From Succiniclasticum ruminis DSM 9236 (GTDB lineage: Bacteria; Bacillota; Negativicutes; Acidaminococcales; Acidaminococcaceae), in assembly GCF_900112895.1 (NCBI RefSeq), contig NZ_FONL01000003.1, positions 124,001-188,000 on the forward strand: a DNA stretch of 64,000 nt, written 5' to 3'. The translations under genes were made by a program, and so were the position numbers. Shown here in pieces: positions 40,092 through 48,285 of this stretch. Positions within the stretch are counted from its first letter, which is position 1. Every line of letters starts with the position of its first letter. The notes under the pieces are model-generated. The model saw only the letters and a program-made list of their open reading frames with translations. It searched no databases and was not told the DNA's origin.

Positions 40092-40649
40092 TTACAGATA
40101 ACCTGTGTGTTCCAGCAGCACTTTTATCCCAATCAGGCACAGGACCAGGCCGCCGGCCCGGGTCGCGTGATTCCGGAAGCGTTCTCCCAACTTGAACCCG
40201 ATGGTGCCGCCCAGAAAAGAAATGATAAAAGTGATCACGCCGATGAGCAGCGAACTGGTCCAGATGTTCACATCCAATACGGCAAAGCTGACACCCACAG
40301 CCAGGGCATCGATGCTGGTGGCAACAGCCAGCAGGAACATGCGCTTCACACCGTAGCTTTCAATCACTTCGGCGTCTTCACCGGCTTCCCGGATCATGTT
40401 GATGCCGATGTACAGCAACAGGAAGAACGCAATCCAGTGGTCATATGCTTCGATGTATTCTACGGCCCAATAGGCTGTCCAGTAGCCGATGACCGGCATG
40501 AGGAACTGGAATGCGCCGAACCAGGCGCCGAACTTGACTGCTCCTGCAAACCGGGAAGAGGGTGCCAGCGCCAGACTGCCGCAAATGGATACGGAAAAGG
40601 CATCCATGGCCAGGCTTACTGCGATTAATAAAAGTTCAAAAAAGCTCAT
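40092..40649 (-). CDS. mntP: Manganese efflux pump MntP
   Basis: Protein of 185 residues with six membrane helices and two copies of the family motif: LAMDAFSVSICGSLA near the N-terminus and TSIDALAVGVSFAVL in the middle. These paired acidic motifs mark MntP (formerly YebN/DUF204), which exports Mn2+. GGAGA precedes the ATG. The YitT gene ends 66 bases upstream; the gap is too short for the usual manganese riboswitch and I see none. Confidence 0.92.
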   Translation of the reverse strand: MSFFELLLIAVSLAMDAFSVSICGSLALAPSSRFAGAVKFGAWFGAFQFLMPVIGYWTAYWAVEYIEAYDHWIAFFLLLYIGINMIREAGEDAEVIESYGVKRMFLLAVATSIDALAVGVSFAVLDVNIWTSSLLIGVITFIISFLGGTIGFKLGERFRNHATRAGGLVLCLIGIKVLLEHTGYL

Positions 40650-40715
40650 GGTGATGTCTCCAGTTTATAGCTGTAAAGATGTACGGATTAACCGCTGAAA
40701 AGCAGTCAAATTCAC

Positions 40716-41603
40716 TTATTTGGCTGACAGTTGCTGCTTGTCTGTCGTATCCAGGTAATGTTTGGCAAAGGAAAAACCGGCGCCCCGTACTTCATTAACT
40801 TCGGAAATGGTAAAGAACGCATCCGGGTCCGTGGCGGATATTAGCTGGGTGATAGGGTACAGCTTCCGCCGGGGAATTACGCACATGATACATTTCCCCT
40901 GCCTGCCTGTGTAGGCTTTTTCAACGTAAAACATAGTAGCGCCGGCGTCTTCCGCAAGGATTTGCTGCCGGATTGTTTCGCTTTCATCTGAAATAATAAA
41001 CAATTGTATCTGTGACTTGCCCATGAGCATGATCCTGTTCATGGTCATGGTGAAAAGCGCCAGTACGAAAATGCCGTACAGGATTTGTTCTATACTGGAG
41101 AAAAATGCCTGGCTGCATAAAACAAGTCCGTCGATAACATACAACAAGGCAGACACGTTGAGATGAAAGTATTTATTAAGAATCAGCGCAGGAATGTCTG
41201 TTCCGCCGGAAGAACCGCCGGCCCGTAAAAGAAGCCCGATGCCTCCGCCCATCAGCACGCCGCCGAAGACAGCTGCAAGCATGATATTATCAGTGACCGG
41301 TTTACCCGCGATGGGCAGCTGTTCCAGCAACGACATAGCCAGTGGGTAGAGAATGGAATTGGCGATAGTTGTAAGCGCGAATTTTTTTCCTAAACAGACG
41401 AAGCCGGTTACAAAAAACAGCATATTGATTATAAACACTGTGGCTGAAAGCGGAAAGGAAATATAATGCGTCAGTGCCAGCGCGATACCTGTGGAACCGC
41501 CCAGGATGATGCCCTGGGGCGCGATAAAAATGATAACAGCAGCCGCTACGGCAAAATTGCCCAGCAACATAGCCACAATGCTGTTAGTGATGCTTTTGTT
41601 CAT
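40716..41603 (-). CDS. YitT-family membrane protein (DUF2179 C-terminus)
   Basis: Protein of 295 residues. Five to six membrane helices occupy about 1-195, with the family stretch GIILGGSTGIALAL and LRAGGSSGGTDIPALIL; the C-terminal cytosolic DUF2179 domain runs from about 205 (QLFIISDESETIRQQILAE, CIMCVIPRRKLYPITQLISA). The transport role is unproven in the family. GAGGGA precedes the ATG. It lies between the DUF4298 gene and mntP on the same strand, probably one operon. Confidence 0.9.
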   Translation of the reverse strand: MNKSITNSIVAMLLGNFAVAAAVIIFIAPQGIILGGSTGIALALTHYISFPLSATVFIINMLFFVTGFVCLGKKFALTTIANSILYPLAMSLLEQLPIAGKPVTDNIMLAAVFGGVLMGGGIGLLLRAGGSSGGTDIPALILNKYFHLNVSALLYVIDGLVLCSQAFFSSIEQILYGIFVLALFTMTMNRIMLMGKSQIQLFIISDESETIRQQILAEDAGATMFYVEKAYTGRQGKCIMCVIPRRKLYPITQLISATDPDAFFTISEVNEVRGAGFSFAKHYLDTTDKQQLSAK

Positions 41604-41636
41604 GGTAATGCTTGTCCCTCAAAATCAAATAATAAT

Positions 41637-41975
41637 TTATAGAAGTTCCTTGTATTTCGAAATCACTTCGTCCCGCAGCGTCAGAAAGTCGTATACGGCG
41701 TCTTCCGACAACACACCGCGTTTTAAATCCCGGGGAAGTTTGCCTGCCTCATCGTCGGCAAAATCTTTTTGCCATTGCCTGCCTGCATAATACAGTTCCA
41801 GTTCGCGTATCTCTTCTTCAAGAGCAATGTAACGATTCAGCGCCTCCTGTAAATCCCGTACGGCTTTGCTGCTTTTATCCAGTATTTCTTCCATCCGGTA
41901 AATCCGTGCAATCTGTGATTCACTGGCTTTTGCATCTTCATTTATTATGTCGGGCTGCCTTAAGTCCTGCATCAT
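41637..41975 (-). CDS. DUF4298-domain protein
   Basis: Protein of 112 residues, almost all helical. It matches DUF4298: RIYRMEEILDKSSKAVRDLQ, LEEEIRELELYYAG, and the hallmark DFADDEAGKLPRDLKRGVLS. The family is common in anaerobic Firmicutes and has no known function. Two adjacent ATG codons (41975 and 41972) are possible starts, both after TGGAG. It is probably co-transcribed with the YitT gene 33 bases downstream. Confidence 0.85.
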   Translation of the reverse strand: MMQDLRQPDIINEDAKASESQIARIYRMEEILDKSSKAVRDLQEALNRYIALEEEIRELELYYAGRQWQKDFADDEAGKLPRDLKRGVLSEDAVYDFLTLRDEVISKYKELL

Positions 41976-42121
41976 AAAAAACTCCAGTTTCTTTGATATT
42001 ATAATTCTAAATTATATCACAACAGCACAAGAAATGTTATAATAAAATTGACCATGGAATGAAATTTTCTAAATTTAGAATAACTTTATAAATTAGAAAA
42101 ACTTAACACAGTTATATGATA

Positions 42122-42130
42122 TGGTATAAT
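42122..42130 (+). promoter_or_regulatory. Extended -10 promoter element
   Basis: TGGTATAAT at 42122-42130, 57 bases before the VOC gene at 42187. A second TGTTATAAT lies at about 42035. Confidence 0.55.
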
Positions 42131-42186
42131 ATAAACAGAAATCCCCTGAATTAATATACGGAAAGAACTGGAAGGAGCAGTGAACC

Positions 42187-42549
42187 ATGATTAAATTTGC
42201 CCACAATAATTTTAACGTACTGAACTTGGAAAAAAGCATGGCGTTTTATGAGGAAGCGTTAAACCTGAAAGAAGTCCGGCGGGTAGAAAAACCGGATTTT
42301 ACATTAGTTTATTTAGGCGACAACGGCGAAACGCCCCATACGCTGGAACTGACCTGGCTGAAAGACCGTAAGGAACCCTATAACCTGGGAGAGAATGAAT
42401 TCCATCTGGCTTTTGTTACCGATGATTATGAAGCCTTGCATGAAAAACACAAGAAGATGGGCTGCATCTGTTATGAAAATCCGGTGATGGGCATCTATTT
42501 TATCAACGACCCGGACGGCTACTGGCTGGAAATCCTGCCGGTACGGTGA
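42187..42549 (+). CDS. Glyoxalase I-like VOC protein
   Basis: Protein of 120 residues. It has the small-VOC/GloA pattern: NFNVLNLEKSMAFYEEALNL, HTLELTW, NEFHLAFVTDDYEALHEKH and the ending FINDPDGYWLEILP. Metal ligands His and Glu are at the expected places, consistent with a lactoylglutathione lyase-like enzyme handling a methylglyoxal adduct. Anaerobic Firmicutes often use another thiol or a different substrate. GGAAGGAGC precedes the ATG. Confidence 0.87.
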   Translation: MIKFAHNNFNVLNLEKSMAFYEEALNLKEVRRVEKPDFTLVYLGDNGETPHTLELTWLKDRKEPYNLGENEFHLAFVTDDYEALHEKHKKMGCICYENPVMGIYFINDPDGYWLEILPVR

Positions 42550-42653
42550 GGTTGGGAAACGTTTATAAAATTAATTTATGCGATTTCCGGCAGGGTATGT
42601 GTCTGGATTAATCAGTGGTTCAATAAAAATCTGAGAATTTAGAGAGGCTAATT

Positions 42654-43064
42654 ATGCGTATTCTTGTAATTGACGGACAGGGCGGCGGTATCGGCCGTTC
42701 TTTAGTGGAGTTGCTTGTTAAAAATTTTCCGGATGCGGAAGTCGGGGCGACCGGTACGAATTCCATCGCTACGGAAACCATGCTGAAAGGCGGCCCGTCT
42801 TTTGCGGCCACTGGTGAAAACGCGATTTTGTTTAATGCAGCAGAAGCAGATGTAATCATCGGGCCGGCGGGCATCATCATGGCCAACGCCCTGCACGGGG
42901 AAATCAGCCCGGCTATTGCCATGGCAGTTTCTTCCAGCAAGGCAAAGGTGGTGCTGATCCCCATGAATCACTGCCGGGCTTACATTGCCGGCGTAGAAGA
43001 AAAGAAGGTTGCGGAATATCTCCAGGACGCTGTGGACATTATACGGAAGATTGCGGAAAAATGA
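42654..43064 (+). CDS. DUF3842-family protein
   Basis: Protein of 136 residues resembling DUF3842. It starts with a Rossmann-like strand-loop (RILVIDGQGGGIGRSLVELL), then EVGATGTNSIATETMLKGG, DVIIGPAGIIMANALHGEIS and AKVVLIPMNHC. The fold suggests nucleotide or cofactor binding; no activity is known. AGAGAGGC precedes the ATG. The gene sits between the VOC gene and the structured RNA and could share the promoter at 42122. Confidence 0.85.
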   Translation: MRILVIDGQGGGIGRSLVELLVKNFPDAEVGATGTNSIATETMLKGGPSFAATGENAILFNAAEADVIIGPAGIIMANALHGEISPAIAMAVSSSKAKVVLIPMNHCRAYIAGVEEKKVAEYLQDAVDIIRKIAEK

Positions 43065-43084
43065 ACTAAACATCTGAGGAAATG

Positions 43085-43115
43085 TTTGCATAATTATTCC
43101 GACACATGTTATAAT
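43085..43115 (+). promoter_or_regulatory. Promoter of structured RNA copy 2
   Basis: TTTGCA (43085-43090) and an extended -10 TGTTATAAT (hexamer 43110-43115). The RNA's first hairpin begins six bases after the -10, the same offset as in copy 1. Confidence 0.6.
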
Positions 43116-43120
43116 GAATT

Positions 43121-43250
43121 GTCACAAGAGTGACGGGCTTCGCAAAAGCGAAGCAAAGCACTAACAGTTTTGTCCTTAACTGAATACAAATGCTAAAGCT
43201 ATGAAGGCTTACCGGTTCCGGAAGGAGCCAGCCGCTTCATAGCTTTTTTG
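43121..43250 (+). ncRNA. Candidate structured leader RNA, copy 2
   Basis: Hairpins in the same order as copy 1 at 5880: GTCAC-AAGA-GTGAC (43121-43134, identical); GCTTCGC-AAAA-GCGAAGC (43137-43154, compensatory differences from copy 1); weak CAGTT/AACTG (about 43165-43182); and AAGCTATGAAG/CTTCATAGCTT (43196-43245) followed by TTTTTG. The apical part of the terminator differs. The solute-binding lipoprotein gene begins 180 bases downstream. The paired changes in hairpin 2 support a real RNA structure. Confidence 0.62.
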
Positions 43251-43429
43251 TTTTCTGTGCAGCATAGTTGCAGGAGTGAGCGGAAGAGTTGCTCATAAAA
43301 AACAGCGAGGCCGAAAAAAGTGCATGATTGCAAGCTGGACAGGCAACCAGGAAACTAATTATGTAAGCGGAATAGATTGTATCCGGCTTTTACGAAGTAT
43401 GCCGGCATTATGGGAAGGAGAAATGTAAT

Positions 43430-44707
43430 ATGAAGGTGAAGAAGCTTTTATGTGTTATTATGCTGGCTGCACTGGTATTGTCCAGCTGTGCCGGGGAAAA
43501 GAAAAAAGAAGCGGCGGTGTTCAAGGTGGGCGTGCCCCACTTAATGGCTACGTACGATCACACGAAAGGGTATGACGGCTGGTCCACCACGCGTATCGGG
43601 GTAGGCGAAACCGTTTTGAAGTTCGATGCAGACGGAAAACTGGTTCCCTGGCTGGCAGACTTTGACGGGAAGGTGTTTACGGTAAAGAACGTAAAATTTA
43701 CCGACGGCAGCAGGGTGACTGCCAAAGATATCTGCGACAGCCTGACCGATTCCTGTGCAAAGAACGTCCGTGCCAGAGAAGTGATGAAGAACAGCAGCTG
43801 GAAAGTGCTGACGGACAACACGTTTGAATATGTTGGCGAGAAGTCTGTCCTTACCGATCCCGTGTTCTGCATTGCCAAAGGCGGCAACGTGTATACCGGC
43901 GGCAAGGTAATTTTCTATTCCGCCGAGAAAGCGGTGGTAGAGCGTAACGGCAGAAAATATGAATACCTTGCCATAGGTCATAATGCTACCCGGGGCATGG
44001 CTATTGAAACGGGAGATGTAGATGTTGTGTTCGATGTTGACCCGCAGTATTACAAAGGACGCGAGCATGAAGAAGTCGGCGGGGCCCGTACCATCATGAG
44101 CAGGATGAACATGGCGCCGGGCCGGCCGTTAAGCGATCCGAAGCTGCGTAAAATTCTGGCGGAGTGCATCAATCTGCAGGATATGGAAAAACCGCTGCGG
44201 GGTTATGTGGTCTGCAATCCTAACTATTCCCGCTATACAAAATCCAATCGGATTTATAATCCGGTAAAAGCAGATAAGCCGGTCACCCTGAAGATGGTGT
44301 TCTACGAAAGCCGGCCGGAATTCAAAATAATTGCGGAAGCCACCCAGCTCCAGGCCAAAAAGGCAGGCATCGACATCAAACTGCAGTCGGTGCACGTGAA
44401 CGCGCTGCGCGACGTGGAAGTGAGCGGCGATTATGACCTTGTTCTTTCGTCTACAACCAATATTCAGAGCGGTACTGTGGAGAATTATTACCGTCTGTAT
44501 TTCGACAGCAAAAGCCCGGAGAATCATACCAGATACAACAATCCTGCTTTCGACAATGCAAAAACCCTGCAGGAGATGCAGGACATCCTCGACAAAGATT
44601 ATGCGGTCATCGTGTATGGCAACCCGCTGCACAACCGGGTCAGCAAGAAAAAAATGGTAAAGCTGAACCCGCTGGACTTTTACTATGACGTGGAGGAAGT
44701 GAAATAG
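43430..44707 (+). CDS. ABC transporter solute-binding lipoprotein (nickel/peptide family 5)
   Basis: Protein of 425 residues. The lipobox VLSSC places the lipid Cys at 20. The body matches SBP family 5, close to NikA-type proteins: WSTTRIGVGETVLKFDADGK, LVPWLADFDGKVFTVKNVKF, FTDGSRVTAKDICDSL and ETGDVDVVFDVD. It probably captures a nickel chelate, a peptide or another small solute in the periplasm. No permease or ATPase gene is adjacent. It lies behind the structured RNA whose other copy precedes a methyltransferase gene, which hints at common control. GGAAGGAGAA precedes the ATG. Confidence 0.87.
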   Translation: MKVKKLLCVIMLAALVLSSCAGEKKKEAAVFKVGVPHLMATYDHTKGYDGWSTTRIGVGETVLKFDADGKLVPWLADFDGKVFTVKNVKFTDGSRVTAKDICDSLTDSCAKNVRAREVMKNSSWKVLTDNTFEYVGEKSVLTDPVFCIAKGGNVYTGGKVIFYSAEKAVVERNGRKYEYLAIGHNATRGMAIETGDVDVVFDVDPQYYKGREHEEVGGARTIMSRMNMAPGRPLSDPKLRKILAECINLQDMEKPLRGYVVCNPNYSRYTKSNRIYNPVKADKPVTLKMVFYESRPEFKIIAEATQLQAKKAGIDIKLQSVHVNALRDVEVSGDYDLVLSSTTNIQSGTVENYYRLYFDSKSPENHTRYNNPAFDNAKTLQEMQDILDKDYAVIVYGNPLHNRVSKKKMVKLNPLDFYYDVEEVK

Positions 44708-44723
44708 CGGCAATGCATAAAGA

Positions 44724-44760
44724 AATGCCGTCAACCATCACTGTGATGATTGGCGGCATT
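44724..44760. terminator. Hairpin between convergent genes
   Basis: AATGCCG-T-CAA-C-CATCA (44724-44740) pairs with TGATGATTGGCGGCATT (44744-44760), allowing one G-U and one mismatch. No strong U-tract follows on either side, but its position between convergent genes fits a bidirectional terminator. Confidence 0.6.
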
Positions 44761-44769
44761 ACTGTTTGG

Positions 44770-45174
44770 TCATTCAAAGGGCTGGTAGATTCCCTCTGCC
44801 CTTCTGCGGGTTGCCGTCTGGGAAATATAGGTTCCTTCAATAACCTTGAAGCCCCGGCGTTCTATAGTCTTTTTCAGATAATTCCTGAAGGGGCAGGGCA
44901 GGCGGTGATGATTCTCCGAGCAGATACAGGTGGACAGATGGATTACAACATCTTCTTTCTTTTCTTCATTGGCCAACAGCCGTTTTTCCAGATTTTCGAT
45001 TTTTACATCGATCCCCGCTCCGCAGCAGCCGCCGCAGTTCATGACCATGTAACGTGCTCCTTCCGGATATCCTTCCATTTTCCCGCTGCGCTGGGTAAAT
45101 GCTTTCATGCAATTATAGCCGGAGCAGCGCTTGGTCACCAGTTCGCACTGTACGATTACCACTAATTTTGACAT
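44770..45174 (-). CDS. CGGC-domain protein
   Basis: Protein of 134 residues with many Cys. The motif MNCGGCCGAGI matches the CGGC domain, and further Cys pairs (KRCSGYNCMKAF, LSTCICSENHH, LPCPF) are likely metal or Fe-S ligands. The domain occurs in anaerobes and is thought to bind metal; its reaction is not known. AAGGAGG lies before ATG-AAC-ATG; the second ATG (45174) has the better spacing, and the frame from 45195 reads through the ribosome site. It faces the solute-binding-protein gene convergently. Confidence 0.82.
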   Translation of the reverse strand: MSKLVVIVQCELVTKRCSGYNCMKAFTQRSGKMEGYPEGARYMVMNCGGCCGAGIDVKIENLEKRLLANEEKKEDVVIHLSTCICSENHHRLPCPFRNYLKKTIERRGFKVIEGTYISQTATRRRAEGIYQPFE

Positions 45175-45374
45175 GTTCATCCTCCTTAACAACATTATTT
45201 CAGCTTGAAATCTGTATAATCAGGGTTTATAATATAGAAAAACAAATACGATAGCCTGAAAGAAACGTTGGTTGAAAAGCCAGCGGTTTTTGTTTTTGTG
45301 AAGATTTTGGAAGACACAGGCGGATATGTAAACGAATGAAACAGTCTTTCCGTAACGCTTTGGAGGCGATATTT

Positions 45375-46790
45375 ATGAGTTCGGATATGAAACGTAATTT
45401 TGCATTACTGTCAGGACCGCTGGCGTTTTTGCTGCTGCGGTTCACGGCGCAATCCTTTGGCAGCGCGGCGGCAAGCGCCCTGGGAATGGCGGCCTGGATG
45501 GCGCTGTGGTGGGTATTCCGTCCGGTGGGAATTGCGGTGACGGCGCTGTTGCCGATTGCCGTCAATGCAGTATTGAATCTGATTCCCAGCGGGCACGTAA
45601 TCAGTAATTATTTTTCGGAAATCGTGGTACTGCTGCTGGGGGCCGACCTGATTTGCCTGACCTGGAGCCGTACCGGTCTGGACCGGCGTGTGGCTGTGAA
45701 AGCGTTGTGCGGTATCGGCACATCCATGCGGCAGCAGATCCTGGCATGGCTGGGAGCATCGGTAGTTCTCTCCGTCTTTCTGCCGAACGTGGTGGTAGCG
45801 GCGATTCTTTGTCCCATTGCGGCAGCCATGCTGAAGTTTGTGAACGGCGGCAAGAATCCGGATGTCCGGCAATCTGCGCCGATTCTGCTGGCAATTGGCT
45901 GGGGCAGTGGCATCGGCGGCTTCGGCTCTCCCATCGGCGGCGCGGCAAACCTGGTTGCCATTGCCTACATGGAACAGCTTACGGGACATGAATTCATGTA
46001 CGTGGACTGGGTGCTGCGGTTTGTGCCAATCCTGTTTCTGGTTTTTCTTTTAAACCTGTTCTTTCTCTGGCAGATCAATCGCACTACACAGGATTTAAAC
46101 GGTTCAGCTTCCTATTTTAAAAAGTTAAGTGAAGAGTTCGGACCGTTGAAGCGGGGCGAAAAAATAGGGCTAACGTTATTTGTGCTGGCTACACTCCTGG
46201 CGTTCCTGCGTCCTCTTTACGCGGAACTGTTGCCCGGGCTGAAGCCTGCTTATTCATTTCTGACGTTGGGCTTGCTGATGTTTGTGCTGCGTGATGAGAA
46301 CGGTGAAGTGATGCTGGACTGGAAATATGCGGAAAGCCATGTCATGTGGGGCATGATGTTCCTTTTTGCCAGCGGTATGGCCCTGGGACGCATGCTGATT
46401 GAAACCGGAGCGGTAAAGCAGTTGACGGCTTTGATTGCCGCAAGCGGGCCTTCCGGCGGGCTGGGAACCATTGCGCTGTTTGCAGCGTTCGGTTGTTTTC
46501 TTACAGAAATGTCCAGCAATACGGCGGCCGCTTCCATCGCGCTGCCGGTGGTCATCAGCATTACCCAGACTCTCAGGCTGAATCCGGTGCCCTATATGCT
46601 GCTTACGGTAGTGGCAGTGAACTGCGCCTACGTTCTGCCGGTTTCTACCCGCGCGATTCCTGTATCTTACGGACTGGACGCCGGGCTGCAGATTCGCAAG
46701 GGCCTGAGGCTGACTGTTCTCAATGTACTGCTGGTAACGGCTTTGGGCTGGTTCTGCATAAACTATGTACCGTTTTTCGCAAGGTTTTAA
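45375..46790 (+). CDS. DASS-family (SLC13-like) anion transporter
   Basis: Protein of 471 residues with 11-12 membrane helices. The family's paired Na+/substrate loops are GIGGFGSPIGGAANLVAI in the first half and EMSSNTAAASIALPVV in the second half (the SNT motif). Relatives import di- and tricarboxylates with Na+. The substrate here is not fixed. TTGGAGGCG precedes the ATG at 45375; an upstream in-frame ATG at 45336 lacks one. It ends convergently against the threonine aldolase gene with a one-base gap. Confidence 0.87.
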   Translation: MSSDMKRNFALLSGPLAFLLLRFTAQSFGSAAASALGMAAWMALWWVFRPVGIAVTALLPIAVNAVLNLIPSGHVISNYFSEIVVLLLGADLICLTWSRTGLDRRVAVKALCGIGTSMRQQILAWLGASVVLSVFLPNVVVAAILCPIAAAMLKFVNGGKNPDVRQSAPILLAIGWGSGIGGFGSPIGGAANLVAIAYMEQLTGHEFMYVDWVLRFVPILFLVFLLNLFFLWQINRTTQDLNGSASYFKKLSEEFGPLKRGEKIGLTLFVLATLLAFLRPLYAELLPGLKPAYSFLTLGLLMFVLRDENGEVMLDWKYAESHVMWGMMFLFASGMALGRMLIETGAVKQLTALIAASGPSGGLGTIALFAAFGCFLTEMSSNTAAASIALPVVISITQTLRLNPVPYMLLTVVAVNCAYVLPVSTRAIPVSYGLDAGLQIRKGLRLTVLNVLLVTALGWFCINYVPFFARF

Positions 46791-46791
46791 A

Positions 46792-47832
46792 TTATACTAC
46801 TTCTTTCAAAATTCTGATCAGTTCACGTACGGTTTCTTCTTTTGTTGCCCAGCTGGTGACAAAGCGGATGACGGTTTTGCCGGGGGAGGTCTTTTCCCAG
46901 AAGCTGTAAACGACACCCTTTTCGTCCAGTCTCTTGATCACAGTATCGGGCAGTTCCACAAATTGCTGGTTAGTGGGAGAGTTGATAGAAAGTTGTAAAC
47001 CTGCATCCAGAAAGCCCTTTTGTAAGATCTGTGCGAGCCGGATGGCGTGGGCGCCGATTTCATTATACAGGTTGTCTGTAAACAGGGTATCAAACTGGAT
47101 TCCCAGCATATGCCCTTTGGCCAGCAGCGCGCCGTGCTGTTTGACCCGGGTCAGGAAACGGGCGGGCATATTGTTTTTGGTAAATACGACGGCTTCCCCG
47201 AAAAACGCGCCGCATTTGGTGCCGCCGATATAAAACACATCACAAAGGCGGGCAATATCCTGCAACGTAACATCCGTACCGGGAGCTGTCAGCCCGTAGG
47301 CCAGCCGGGCGCCGTCCATATATAAAGGCAGTTTATACTCATGGCAGGTCTGCGATATGGCTTCCAGTTCCTCTTTGCTGTACAGTGTGCCATATTCGGT
47401 CGGGTGGGAGATATAGACCATGCCGGGGAAAACCATGTGCTCATGGTTGCCGTCCTGCCAGAACCCGCTGGCAAGTTCCCGGAGTTCTGCCGCCTGTATC
47501 TTTCCTTCATGCTGGGGCAATTCCAGCACTTTATGGCCGGTAAATTCAATGGCTCCGGCTTCGTGGGTGCTTACATGCCCCGTGAGGGCTGCCACGACCC
47601 CTTCGTAGGACGCCAGCATGGTGTCAATGACGACCTGGTTGGTCTGGGTTCCGCCAACTAAGAAGAAAACTTCCGCTTCCGGGCAGGCGCAGGCCTTACG
47701 GATTTTTTCCGCTGCGCCGGCGCAGTAAGCATCGCTGCAGTAACCGGGATTCTGCTCCAGATTGATTTCTGCCAGCCGTTTCAGAATTTGCGGATGGGCG
47801 CCTTCGCTGTAATCGTTTTGCAAACTGATCAT
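46792..47832 (-). CDS. ltaE: Low-specificity L-threonine aldolase
   Basis: Protein of 346 residues in the beta-eliminating-lyase/threonine aldolase family. PLP-binding features: LVGGTQTN (about 58-65), YMDGARLAYG (Asp173 contacts the PLP ring nitrogen) and YIGGTKCGAFFG with the Schiff-base Lys206. It splits L-threonine or allo-threonine into glycine and acetaldehyde in the cytoplasm. CAGGAG precedes the ATG. The stretch upstream on the minus strand is unusually rich in hairpins. Confidence 0.9.
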   Translation of the reverse strand: MISLQNDYSEGAHPQILKRLAEINLEQNPGYCSDAYCAGAAEKIRKACACPEAEVFFLVGGTQTNQVVIDTMLASYEGVVAALTGHVSTHEAGAIEFTGHKVLELPQHEGKIQAAELRELASGFWQDGNHEHMVFPGMVYISHPTEYGTLYSKEELEAISQTCHEYKLPLYMDGARLAYGLTAPGTDVTLQDIARLCDVFYIGGTKCGAFFGEAVVFTKNNMPARFLTRVKQHGALLAKGHMLGIQFDTLFTDNLYNEIGAHAIRLAQILQKGFLDAGLQLSINSPTNQQFVELPDTVIKRLDEKGVVYSFWEKTSPGKTVIRFVTSWATKEETVRELIRILKEVV

Positions 47833-48019
47833 GTTCTACAACTCCTGTTCACTACATTTAGTTTTTCGCTATTACCTCAGGCCTGTTTATGCTAATAACT
47901 TTAATATTCATTATATCATATTCAAAGGGTTCCACGAGGAACTCTTTTATAAACGATTTTTGGGAATAGCAACTTGATTTTAGAGCTGAATCAGCAGATA
48001 ATTAACCGGTTGTTTAAAG

Positions 48020-48259
48020 TAAAACACCCTGCATGTCTTTCGGATTACCGGAAACGTACAGGGTGTTCTTTTTTAACTTCACTGACGGCGGAAGCTCTGA
48101 AACCGCATACCGCAAGGGTGTCTCACGTCCTTACGGCAAGAGGAGGAGTGAAGTTAAAGGACAACGGTGTGAAAAAGGTTTCACCGGCTGCCCTTATAAC
48201 AACCACGCCCGCTGCGGCATGGTTATTATTGAAAAGGGCCGGCTGCTGTTACAGCCGGC
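48020..48259. other. Hairpin-rich structured intergenic region
   Basis: No gene is supported between 47833 and 48285. The segment is packed with inverted repeats. AACACCCTG/CAGGGTGTT (48023-48067) has T-tracts on both strands. A perfect 12-bp stem TTTAACTTCACT/AGTGAAGTTAAA (48072-48083 with 48147-48158) encloses two smaller stems, GCGG/CCGC and CCGcAAGG/CCTTaCGG. GTGAAA/TTTCAC lies at 48169-48184. GCCGGCTG/CAGCCGGC (48238-48259) is a terminator for the minus-strand oadB-like gene. The multibranched part could be an RNA leader for ltaE on the minus strand or an independent element. Confidence 0.55.
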
Positions 48260-48285
48260 GAAAAGAAAAAACTACACGGCAACCA

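Noticed and set aside
40650-40715. Manganese (yybP-ykoY) riboswitch before mntP
   Set aside because: Only 66 bases separate the YitT gene and mntP, and no matching core sequence is present.
48072-48158. Possible TPP or glycine riboswitch
   Set aside because: A GTGAGA...ACCCTT stretch on the minus strand recalls part of the thi box, but the rest of the conserved core is missing; the glycine aptamer core is also not visible.
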